Source: Nicotiana tabacum
Lineage: Eukaryota; Streptophyta; Magnoliopsida; Solanales; Solanaceae
DNA: 64,000 nucleotides
Assembly: GCF_000715075.1 (NCBI RefSeq)
Contig: NC_134103.1
Location: 51,576,730 to 51,640,729 of the forward strand
Reading direction: 5' to 3'
Part shown: in pieces, positions 46,034-56,178 of the stretch
How positions within the stretch are numbered: position 1 is the first letter of the stretch
Layout: every line of letters begins with the position of its first letter
Translations under genes and position numbers: made by a program
Notes under the pieces: model-generated
Seen by the model: only the letters and a program-made list of their open reading frames with translations
The model's database searches: none
What the model was told of the DNA's origin: nothing

Positions 46034-47841
46034 TATTACACCCCATGTTTTCGTATGTGAAAGTACGCTATAGAAGCTCGGAAATGAGATGGTACATCCC
46101 GCATTTTTGCATGTTAAAATTTTGTCGTAAGCTAATCGACGTAAGTTCGAGAATGAGATTATTTTGAAATTATAAGCATTACGCTATTTCAAACAAGTGA
46201 TGAGTAAATTCGTGAAGGTGAGAGGGTAAGCAAATCAAAGAAAATGGTTTTTCTTCAAAGTTTAACATGTTGGGATAAAATACGGCCCGAGCTAAAATAC
46301 TCGATATTTATGGACTAGTGCCATACAAGGTACCACATGACCATGATAGTGAGGTGTATAAGGTATGTTAAAAGTGACTAGTATTTTAAGTAATTTGAGA
46401 TAATTCTTAATTATGTGGATAATTGGGTAATTATGGATTTTTAGTGGGAGATTAATTAAGTAAGTAAGCTAATTGAGTAATTAGACATAAATGGATAAAG
46501 TTAAGTCTTCCTAACGTGGCAGCCATCAAGTCACAAATTAATGACTCTTAAAGCCATGTAACTTGGTGGCACCAAGAGGCATGATGACTCATAAGACAAA
46601 ATTTGCCTTTCTTACACGTAAGATTCCTTTGTATAAGTACTTTTGTTTGGTTCTTTATTAGTAACTTAGAGATCCTCCTTTCAATAATTTAAATGTTAGA
46701 AAATAGAGAGTTAAGGTTTATGATATAAACGTGAGTTACTTCTAACACAATTCATACAAGACTTCTTTTTGGAGGAGATTTTGGAAGTTCATATGAGACT
46801 TCATGTTACAATAGCAACGAGTTCTTAGATTTGTAAAGAAATCCATACGAAATTGCACTTCGTAATAACAATGGGATTTTGCAATTCCAAGGGAGTATGA
46901 TGCAATCCTTCTCAAGAATATTATACGGATTTTCCCCTTCTCCAGGTATGTTAAGGCTATCCCTTCTTTATTTTGGCATGGTCCAAATGATATAAATAAA
47001 ACTATCAAAATACACAACTTTCATAAATGACTCTATTCATAGAAATACTAAGGGTGTCTATATTCTTGATTCCCCATGTGAATTATTATTATTATATCTT
47101 CTGTTCATGGGTCTTAGAAAAATACGTATTTGATAAAGTTTATCTGACATGCATATTATTTTTATGACATTCCGAGAAATCTTATTAACGTATTTCTTAT
47201 GCATTTCATGCATTTATACATATACATTGACCCATGACCAGATGGCATTATATACGCGTATATTATATGTATATGGGATATAGGAAAAGGTTACAACGTT
47301 ATATACGCACCACCTGGGGATTATTTACTGATTTTCATTCCTTACATACTCGGTACATTATTTGTACTGACATCCCTTTTGCCTGGGGACGCTGCATTTC
47401 ATGCCCGCAGGTCTCGATAGACAGGTCGAGAGTCCTCCAAGTAGGTGATCAACTCAGCGGAAGATGTTGGTGCACTCCATTTGCTCCGGAGTTTCTTGTT
47501 TGGTTAGTACGATTTAGATGTGTATTGTTTGGTATGGCGGGGTTCTGTCCTGACCTTTATGACAATTATGTATTCATAGAGGCTTATAGACAGATGTCAT
47601 GTACGTAAAATATTGCATGGCCTTGTCGGCCTATGTTTAGTGTACGAGTGGTTATTTTGGTCTTAGAGGCCCATATGTCTTATGTATAAGTTGGTATTAC
47701 ATGTTGTATTCTACCTATCTCACGGCAGCCTCTCCGGCTCAGTTATCTATATTAATATGATACGAAAAGATACGTTATGTTAGTACTCGGTTGAGTAAGG
47801 TACCGGGTGCCCATCACGGCCTATCGGTTTGGGTCGTGACA
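46034..47841 (+). repeat. 3' LTR of the LARD-like element
   Basis: 1808 bases, TATTACACCCC (first TG mutated to TA) to GTCGTGACA, followed by target duplication GAGCA. It lacks about 200 bases relative to the 5' LTR, the break lying at GCACCACCTG near 47308-47320. Confidence 0.88.
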
Positions 47842-47846
47842 GAGCA

Positions 47847-48038
47847 CCCTCCACTTCCAACTAAGAGGTTGTGAGTTCGAGTCACCCCAAGAGCAAGGTG
47901 CGGAGTTCTTGGAGGGAAAGAGCCGGAGGTCTATCGGAAACAGCCTCTCTACCCTAGGGTAGGGGTAAGGTCTGCATACACACTACCCTCCTCAGACCTC
48001 ACTAGTGGGATTATACTGGGTTGTTGTTGTTATTGTTG
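47847..48038 (+). mobile_element. TS SINE, remainder (B box, body, TTG tail)
   Basis: Contains the B-box-like GTGAGTTCGAGTCACC, 'TCTATCGGAAACAGCCTCTC', 'GGGGTAAGGTCTGCATACAC' and the tail TTGTTGTTGTTATTGTTG, all typical of the tobacco TS family. The 16-bp target duplication follows at 48039-48054. With the first part at 29194-29223 the SINE is about 222 bases. Confidence 0.9.
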
Positions 48039-48054
48039 TAATCTAACCTAAGCA

Positions 48055-48238
48055 TGGAGAACATAGTCAAATAAACAACTTAGAAAAAAAACAATAATCC
48101 CCTCCCCCGCATGCTTTAACCCAATAACAATGCATATGTACTGTCACCTCACATATACTTCATTCCCACACATAATACATGTAGCAAATAGACCAACAAG
48201 TCCTAATCCCTTAAGTCAAGGTTAATCACGATACTTAT
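48055..48238 (-). repeat. 3' LTR of the outer element, middle piece
   Basis: Matches 63710-63890 of the partial right LTR ('AGTCAAATAAACAACTTAGA', 'TAATCCCTTAAGTCAAGG'). Bounded left by the SINE target duplication and right by the Tat-element target site CTTAT (48234-48238). Confidence 0.85.
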
Positions 48239-48857
48239 TGTATAAGGTCAAAATCGGGCATACCCGATTTCGTTGGCAGGGGAGTTGCCCCGAGGGTAAC
48301 CTCATAATAGACCGGGCTCGAGCTCGAAGATCGAACATCGAGCCTAGAGATCAAAGTGTTCTATGAGATAGAGGCCAACAACAATCGAGATCAAGCCTGA
48401 CTGACGTTGAGTAAGGCGTAATAACGGAATAGCGAGATATCAGTAACCGGTCGAAGATCACGACAGAAATCCCGGAACAGATCAAATCAAAGAAGTTGTT
48501 AGTGCCAATCATGGGATCTACTTCCATTATTAGAGTTGTACCTTATTTAGGATTTCTCTATTATATAAAGAGGGATCCCATTCACTTGTAGAGGGCAATT
48601 ATTATTCACTGAGAAGAATATACATATACGCTGTTTTCTTTGTTCATCACTGTTTGTTCCATCCTCTATTGTTCTTATTAACTAGCCTCAAGGCTGTCTC
48701 AAGACGAGGTCGAGGTGTTGTTTGCAGACTGGTTTGATTCATTTCATTTTTCAATTTATTTATTCAATTCATTGTTTATCAATTGATACTAGATTAATTC
48801 ACATATCCTTAAAACCACAGTATAAGTTTAATTGTTACTCAATTTTTAGGGTAAACA
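48239..48857 (+). repeat. 5' LTR of the Tat element
   Basis: 619 bases, TGTATAAGG to GGTAAACA. It contains a likely TATA box in 'CTCTATTATATAAAGAGGG' (48560-48578), so transcription would begin near 48600. The primer-binding region follows immediately. Confidence 0.9.
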
Positions 48858-48970
48858 GTTTGGCGCCCACCATGGGGCTGAGGATAATAGTGATTGTTCA
48901 GTACTGATTCTGGTAAAACACACTATTTTATGCTTGTTCTTGTCAAGTATCTTTGCTTTCAGATTAAAAC

Positions 48971-50800
48971 GTGTCAAACTCACATAACGCATCCACACAC
49001 GGTGAGAATGGCCTCGGATTGCATGGTGAAAACGAAAATGTGATTGCTCCTGGAGTTGAGGTGCCATAGGCTAATCTCAGGGAAGCATCGGTTGCCAACC
49101 CAGTCGATTTTAGTTCGCACGTTGCTCTAAATGTGGACCTAGGTGTAGGTCTCAATGGGAGCGTACGCAGAGAAGGCCGATCTAATGATCAAGGAACACA
49201 GGGCAGAAGAGACGAAGGAGTTAGTCTCCAAGTGATATTCGAGATGCTTTAGGCTCAGGAAGCCGCTATTGCTCAGTTACAAAATCAACATAGAGCTCTG
49301 AATAGGGTCGAGCCGGAAATTACTCATCGTACCGAGCCAGTACCGGAAAGGTCGAATGGCAATGAATCGGGGACTGATCTTGCGGTAATGAAAATGCTCG
49401 AGGAGCTCACCAAAAGAATTGAATCAGGGGAGAAGATAATCGAAGCCAACGATAAAAAAGTGGAGACATACAACTCTCGAGTTGACCAGATACCGGGGGC
49501 ACCACCAATCTTGAAAGGGATGGATTCGAAGAAGTTTATACAAAAGCCGCTTCCTCCAAGTGCGGCTCCGAAGCCTATTCCAAAGAAGTTTCGTATGCCA
49601 GACATACCCAAATATAATGGGACCACCGATTCCAACGAGCATGTTACTTCATATACATGCTCCATCAAGGGTAACGATTTAGAATATGATGAAATCGAAT
49701 CTGTGCTGTTGAAAAAATTCGGAGAGACCCTTTCGAAGGGAGCAATGATTTGGTATCACAACCTGCCACCAAATTCCATTGACTCATTTGCCATGTTAGC
49801 AGATTCTTTCATAAAGGAACACGCCGGGGCCATAAAGGTCACAACGAGGAAATCAAACCTTTTCAAGGTAAGACAAAGAGATAATGAAATGCTCAGGGAG
49901 TTCGTGTCCCGATTTCAAATGGAACGCATGGAGTTGCCACCGGTCACAGATGATTGGGCCGTTTAAGCTTTCACCCAAGGGTTGAACGAGCGGAGTTCGA
50001 TAGCTTCACGTCAGTTGAAACAAAATTTGATCGAGTATCCAGTTGTAACTTGGGCAGATGTGCACAATCGATATCAATCGAAGATCAGGGCCGAGGATGA
50101 CCAATTAGAAGCCCCATGCGGTTCAGTACATCCAAACAGGTCGACAATTAAAAATCAAAGGGACGTTGACAGGGAGCCAAGATCAAACAAAGACCGATGT
50201 CAACCATATACCGCAGATTGAAGGAACAATGGTTCAAGACGCAATACCACCTGGAACGATCGAAGAAGTGATCGAGGACAGAATTCTCGAGGACTTATGA
50301 GCAAAAGTGGTTTTGACAAGTATGCCGATCCCACAAAGGCACCTCAGTTATTGAAATATAACTTTAGCATCGATGCATCGGGCATTGTACTAGGCAATCG
50401 GAAGGATCAAAGATACTAGGTGGCCCAGACCCATATAAACCGATCCTTCCCAAAGAAACCCAAATTTGATGTGCAAGTATCATGGCACGCATGGTCACAT
50501 GACCGAGGATTGCAAGCAATTAAGGGAGGAGGTAGCCCGTCTATTCAATGAGGGCCACCTTCGAGAGTTCCTCAGCGATCGAGCTAAGAATCATTTCAGA
50601 CAAAGGGACGCCAATAGGAAAAATGAACAGGAGGAACCCCAACATGTCATTCATATGATCGTCGGTGGGGTCGACATTCCACAGGGACCCATATTCAAAC
50701 GCACTAAGGTATCAATTACTAAGGAAAAACGAACCCGAGATTATGTGCCCGAAGGCACTTTATCGTTCAACGACAAAGAAGCGAAAGGCATTTCTTAGCC
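48971..50800 (+). pseudogene. Tat-element gag, many stops
   Basis: The frame can be followed from GTG TCA AAC at 48971, where I infer an original ATG. Stops are at 49067-49069 and 49250-49252 (TAG), 49964-49966 (TAA) and 50219-50221 (TGA), all in one frame. The capsid-like part is 49388-49966 ('PKPIPKKFRMPDIPKYNG', 'WYHNLPPNSIDSFAMLADSF', 'FVSRFQMERMELPPV'). The frame then shifts and a His-rich finger CKYHGTHGHMTEDC appears near 50466-50510, a variant of the usual zinc knuckle. Gag would form the particle; this copy is dead. Confidence 0.88.
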
Positions 50801-50815
50801 TCACAACGACGCTCT

Positions 50816-51420
50816 GGTAATTTATATCTTATTAAATAAAGTTCAAGTTAAGCGTGTTTTATTGGATCCAGGTAGCTCAGCAAATATCATCCGATCGAGG
50901 GTCATGGAGCAGCTCGTCCTGCAAAATCAAATCGTGCACACAGCTCGGGTCTTAAACGAATTCAATATGGCCAGTGAAACAACTAAAGGGGAGATATTCT
51001 ACTTGTGAACGTGGCTAGAACCATTCAAGATACCAAGTTCCACATAATCTAGGGCGACATGAGGTACAATGCCCTACTCGGAAGGCCTTGGATCCACAAT
51101 ATGAGGGCAGTCCCTTCGAGTCTCCACCAAGTGATGAAATTCCTGATGTTGGATGGTGTAAAAATAGTATACGGGGAGCAGCATGCTGTAAAGGAAATGT
51201 TTACGGTCGATGAGGCAATGCCGATATCGATACTATCAACCTCGAAAAGGTCGAGCATCAAAGGTAAACGGGAAGTCAAATAGCAATCACAGCCACCAGT
51301 CTCAACCGAATCGGGGAAGCAGGAGATAGAAGAAGAAGAGGAGGATTTTCTGACCCCTCGAACTTTTATTGTTCCCGAAGATTCTAACACCACCAAATCA
51401 ACTGTCGAAGAGCTGGAATA
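50816..51420 (+). pseudogene. Tat-element protease region
   Basis: Aspartic protease motif VLLDPGSSANIIRSR near 50853-50900, a DPGS variant of D-S/T-G. A stop at about 51006 interrupts it, then 'GDMRYNALLGRPWIHNMRAV' (51055-51115) marks the second conserved flap/dimer region. It precedes reverse transcriptase directly. Confidence 0.8.
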
Positions 51421-51427
51421 GGTTATA

Positions 51428-52492
51428 TTGATCGAGTACCTGCCCGAGCGAAAGGTATACCTGGGAACAAGATTAACCCCCGAACTCAGGAAAAAGCTTA
51501 TTCAATTTCTTATTGATAACATAGATTGTTTTGTTTGGCTCCCATTTAGACATGACAGGGATCCCACCGGAGATAACGACGCATCGGCTAAGCTTGGACC
51601 TAGGTTCAAATCGGTGAAGCAAAAGAGAAGACCCCAGTCCGAGGTAAAGCACGCATTCATAAAGGACGAGGTAATTAAACTTCTCAAAATAGGGTCCATT
51701 CGGGAGGTGAAATATCCCGAATGGTTAGCCATTGTAGTTGTAGTCCCTAAAAAAGGGAACAAACTTAGGATGTGTGTAGATTATAAGGATTTGAACAAGG
51801 CATGCCCCAAAGATTCCTTTCCACTGCCTAACATCGATCGCATGATCGATGCCATGACTAGCCACGAGATCCTTACTTTTTTCGATGCCTATTCCGGGTA
51901 CAATCAAATCAAAATGAACCCGAAAGACCAAGAAAAGACTTCATTTATCACCAAGTATGGAACATATTGTTATAATGTAATGCCCTTCGGGATAAAAAAT
52001 GCAGGAGCTACTTACCAACACCTAGTAAATAAAATGTTCGAAGAACGAATAGGTAAATTATTGGAAGTTTATATTGATGACATGCTAGTTAAGTCCCTGT
52101 GCGCAGAGGACCATTTGGCTCATTTGCAGGACAAGATTTTAAGGAAATACAATATGAAGCTCAACCTCGAGAAATGTGCTTTTGGGGTCGGTTCGGGCAA
52201 GTTCCTTGGCTTCATGGTATCGAATCGGGGGATCGAGATCAACCCCGATAAAATCAAGGCCATCAAAGACATCACCATTGTGGACAGTGTAAAAGCCGTA
52301 CAGAGACTAACTGGATGGATAGTTGCCTTAGGCCAATTCATTTCGAGGTCGTCGGATCGAAGCCACAGATTATTATCTCTACTAAAAAAAGAAGAACGAT
52401 TTCGCCTCGACCCCGGAATGCCAACAGGCATTAGAGGGATTGAAGTGATACCTATCAAGCCCACCACTGCTTCACACTCCAAAGGCAGATGA
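51428..52492 (+). pseudogene. Tat-element reverse transcriptase
   Basis: The longest intact piece of this element (354 codons). Motifs in order: VVVPKKGNKLRMCVDYKDLN, 'FPLPNIDRMIDA', 'FFDAYSGYNQIKMNPKDQEK', 'MPFGIKNAGATYQHLVNKMF', catalytic VYIDDMLVKS (about 52067-52096), 'KCAFGVGSGKFLGFMV'. Near 52410 the frame shifts: 'LDPGMPTGIRG' replaces the expected thumb/connection sequence, and RNase H continues in another frame at 52503. It resembles pararetroviral enzymes in fold, but the LTRs and integrase identify a retrotransposon. Confidence 0.92.
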
Positions 52493-52502
52493 GAGACTTT
52501 AC

Positions 52503-53423
52503 TTGTACTTGGGAGTATCGAAAATCGCGGTAAGTGGTGTTCTAGTCCGAGAAGAGCAAGGTATGCAATTTCCCATTTATTATGTAAGTCGAACCTTAGG
52601 AGAAGCAGAAACTAGATATTCACACTTGGAGAAATTGGCACTTGCACTGATAAACGCCTCTAGAAAGTTAAGACCATACTTTCCATGTCACCCTATATGC
52701 ATATTAACCACTTGCCCACTTCATAATATTTTGCACAAACCCGAACTATCGGGACGATTGGCCAAATGGGCCGTCGAACTCAGTGGGTACGATATCGAAT
52801 ATCAACCCCGGACGGCCATCAAGTATCAAATTTTAGCAGACTTCGTGGCCGATTTCACGCCTATCCTCGTACCCAAAGTTAAAAGGGAACTCTTGTTAAA
52901 ATCGGGTACATCATCGAGGGTATGGACCCTCTTCACAGATGGTGCTTCAAATGCGCAGGGGTCCGGGCTAGGCATCGTTTTGAAGTCGCCCACGGGTAGC
53001 ACTATTAGGTAATCTATCAAAACTTCTAGGTTGACTAACAATGAGGCCGAGTACGAGGCCATGATTGTAGGTCTCGATCTAGCTAAAAGCTTGGGAGCAG
53101 AAGTCATTGAAGCCAAGTGTGACTCTTTACTGGTGGTGAACCAAGTAAACAAAACCTTCGAAGTTCGAGAGGATAGAATGCAAAGGTATTTGGACAAACT
53201 GCAGGTAGCTTTGCACCGTTGTAAGGAATGGACTTTACAACATGTACCTCGAGAACAAAATAGTGAGGCTGATGCACTTGCAAATTTAGGGTCATTGGTC
53301 GAGGAAGATGAGATCAGCTCGGGGACTGTCATCCAACTCTCGAGATCCGTGATCGAGGAAGGTCATGCCAAGATAAACTCTACAAGCTTAACCTGGGATT
53401 GGAGGAACAAATATATTGAATAA
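52503..53423 (+). pseudogene. Tat-element RNase H plus second (archaeal-type) RNase H
   Basis: First part: RT-associated RNase H remnants ('FPIYYVSRTLGEAETRYSHL', LAKWAVELSGYDIEYQPR). Second part from about 52920: LFTDGASNAQGSGLG (first Asp), then across a TAA at about 53010-53012, TNNEAEYEAMIVGL (Glu), KCDSLLVVNQV (Asp) and NSEADALANL (last Asp). This D-E-D-D set is the extra RNase H typical of the Tat branch. Confidence 0.88.
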
Positions 53424-54638
53424 TTGAAGAACGAAAAGCTCTCATCGGACCCTAAAGAGTCGAGGGCCCTACGAACCAGAGCTACTCAATTCACATTGGC
53501 TGAAGATGGAACATTATACAGAAGGACATTCGATGGACCATTGGCAGTATGCTTAGGGCCAGGAGACACCGATTATGTTCTACGATAGGTCCATGAAGGC
53601 ACTTGTGGGAACCTATCCGGCGCTGAATCACTGACTCACAAAATCATTAGAGCAGGATACTACTAGGATAGCATGGAAAAAAACACTAAGGGGATTGTTC
53701 GAAAATATGATAAATGTCAAAGGTTTGCACTGATGATCCATCAGCCCGGAGAACAACTTCATTCAGTCCTATCCCCATGGCCATTCATGAAATGGGGGAT
53801 GGATATCGTCGTCCCTCTGCCATCGGCCCCAAATAAAGTCAAGTTCATTTTATTTATGACTGATTATTTCTCTAAATGGGTTGAAGCACAGGCGTTCGAG
53901 AAAGTGAGAGATAAAGAGGTTATAGACTTCATCTAGGATCACATCATATGCCGCTTTGGGATACCTGCCAAAATAGTGTGTGACAATGGAAAACAATTTA
54001 TCGGCAGCAAAGTGACAAAATTCCTCGAATACCATAAAATAAAAAGGATATTATCAACGCCGTATCACCCTAGTGGAAACGGATAGGTCGAATCGACGAA
54101 CAAGATTATCATTCAAAACCTAAAGAAAAGGTTGAACGACGCTAAGGGGAAATGGAGAGAAATTCTACCCGAAGTCCTTTGGGCATATCGAACAACGTCA
54201 AAATCTAGTACAGGGACAACCCCGTTCTCCTTATTATATGGCTCCGAAGCCTTGATTCCAGTCGAAGTCGGGGAACCCAGTGCCAGGTTTCAACATACAA
54301 CAGAAGAGTCAAATCACGAGGCTATGAATACTACCCTCGAATTATTGGATGAACAACGAGAAGCCGCACTCATTCGAATGGGTGTACAAAAGCAATGAAT
54401 CGAAAGATACTACAATAGGAGAACCAACCTTCGCCACTTCAGAGCTGGGGACTTAGTCCTGAGGAAAGTCACCATCAACACTCGAGATCCTAATGAAGGA
54501 AAGCTCGGTCCAAATTGGGAAGGACCCTACCAAGTCCTCGACATCATCGGAAAGAGATCTTATAAGCTCGACACGATGGACGGCGAACAACTGCCAAATA
54601 ATTGGAACATATCGCTTCTCAAGCGGTATTATTGCTAA
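53424..54638 (+). pseudogene. Tat-element integrase
   Basis: Core triad visible: Asp in 'FMKWGMDIVVPLP', Asp in IVCDNGKQF and Glu in VESTNK, with 'FSKWVEAQAFEKV' and the C-terminal 'LRHFRAGDLVLRKV', 'GPNWEGPYQVLDIIGKRSYK' ending at the TAA near 54636-54638. In-frame stops replace Trp or Gln at about 53588 (TAG), 53666 (TAG), 53935 (TAG), 54086 (TAG) and 54396 (TGA). No chromodomain follows. Confidence 0.88.
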
Positions 54639-56100
54639 GGTATGACTTTACTCCCTTTTTTCATTTATATATTTGACACTAACTCACTACAGATAATCGA
54701 TCGAAGACATCAAAACCTCAGGTTTTAAAGCATGCATTGCACTCTTTTTCCCTTAGATCGGTTTTTGTCCCAAGTGGGTTTTTCCGGCGAGGTTTTTAAT
54801 GAGGCAACAATTATGTGCTACCTGAGGACGATTCAACAGTATCCAAGGCTTATTTACAATCAACCTCGAATACTGGGGGATATAAACCTCGGATGTTACA
54901 CTTTCGAGGAAAATACTTCGTGTCAAAGGGTATCGATAGAGAAACTTTGTAATGGGCCAAACGGTCGACTGAACCGTGCCCATATAGATTAGTCGAGCCC
55001 CGATGGAAAAACATGTACTCATGTATAAATTATACAAAGAAGCATTCTTTTTATATCAAACATCTTGTGTATCAAAGAAAGTTTTCTATACAATCTCCAT
55101 ACTTATGATTTTGTGAGAAATGGCTCAAGGGCCAAGTGCAAATATACCTCGTACACTCGGGGACTGCCGTCGACGATCGACATATTCGAGTAATCTAAAC
55201 TCAAATTCATAAGACCTCAAAGAGGCACCCCTCGATCTACAGGCCAAGGCCATCATTCTCGGGGACTAACACTTCAAATAAGTTTGAAGTGTTATTGGAA
55301 AATAAGCCAAAGAGGCATACCGAAAGGCTACGGCCAAATTAAGGCGGCTCGAAGACGTCCGAATCCCGTAATAAAAATAGGCCTTCGAAATTTTTGAAAA
55401 ACCGGTTAAAAAAAGCTACCCTCGGCAAGTAATCAAAAGGGCTTCGATAAAATCATCCCTAAAAAAACCTTAAGAGGTATCAAATTTTCTTAACACAAAT
55501 GTGCTAAGGCACAAAAAGCAAATGGGTTTCAATTGACATCGAACCCTCAAAAAACCCAATGGGTAAAGAATACGTGTTAAGGCATAAAGAAATTTTTTAC
55601 TAAGTCTTCTAAGCCGAAAAAGGGAAAAAATAGCCATCTTTTAGAGGCCATATTGGCCCAATCTAAAGAGCCTAAGGTCCAATACACTTAGAGTTCGAGA
55701 TTTTGTTCTCACTCAATACGGACCTAAGGGTTCCACTATTCCGAGCTCAAATAAAGCTGACTTGAATATAGCTCGAGGATTCATCATTATTTGATATAAA
55801 ACCTTAAGGGGTCTATTACTGTGAGTTCGAAACTTACTCGAACTCGGCTATAAAAATAGTACAATTACGGCTTCGATTAAGCCGTCCGAAATCAAAATCC
55901 CGAACATATTGTTAGGCTCGGGGACTCGCCCTCGCTTAACTAAAAAACCTAAGGGTTTGTTCTACTCCGAGTTCGAGCTATTGCTCACTTGATTATAGAG
56001 GCTACAACAACTCGATTGCAACAAAGTTTTCACAAGGTAAAGGCAAAACAGAATTTATCATAAATCAGAAATCGAAGACAAAACGGAAAGAAAAGGAATC
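54639..56100. other. Spacer between integrase and antisense gene
   Basis: No gene recognised. Rich in TCGAGG, CTCGGGGAC and 'TAAGGG' words that recur irregularly (for example CTCGGGGACT at about 55154, 55258 and 55918). It may hold the 3' ends or polyadenylation signals of both converging transcripts. Confidence 0.5.
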
Positions 56101-56178
56101 TTTCATATATGTAAAGTATTTACAAAGACCACACATGGTCTTACACAAAAAACAAAAGGAGAAAAAAATCCTAAATGC

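Larger units (their letters stand above)
29224..47841 (+). mobile_element. Non-autonomous gypsy-type LTR element (LARD-like), split by another element
   Basis: 5' LTR 29224-31249, 3' LTR 46034-47841, target duplication GAGCA at 29219-29223 and 47842-47846. Both LTRs end GGGTCGTGACA. The primer-binding site TAGTATCAGAGC (31254-31265) has one mismatch to the initiator-Met tRNA complement, and the purine tract is AAAGGGGGGAATGATA. The interior, 31250-33721 plus 44073-46033 (about 4.4 kb), contains no reverse transcriptase, integrase or zinc-knuckle motif and no long frame. It fits a large retrotransposon derivative mobilised in trans. The 3' LTR lacks about 200 bases present in the 5' LTR (30510-30715). 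Confidence 0.88.

Noticed and set aside
51428..52492. Possible endogenous pararetrovirus (caulimovirus-type) reverse transcriptase
   Set aside because: The fragment lies between gag/protease and integrase, within paired LTRs with a target duplication. The second RNase H and integrase make it a Tat-lineage retrotransposon.
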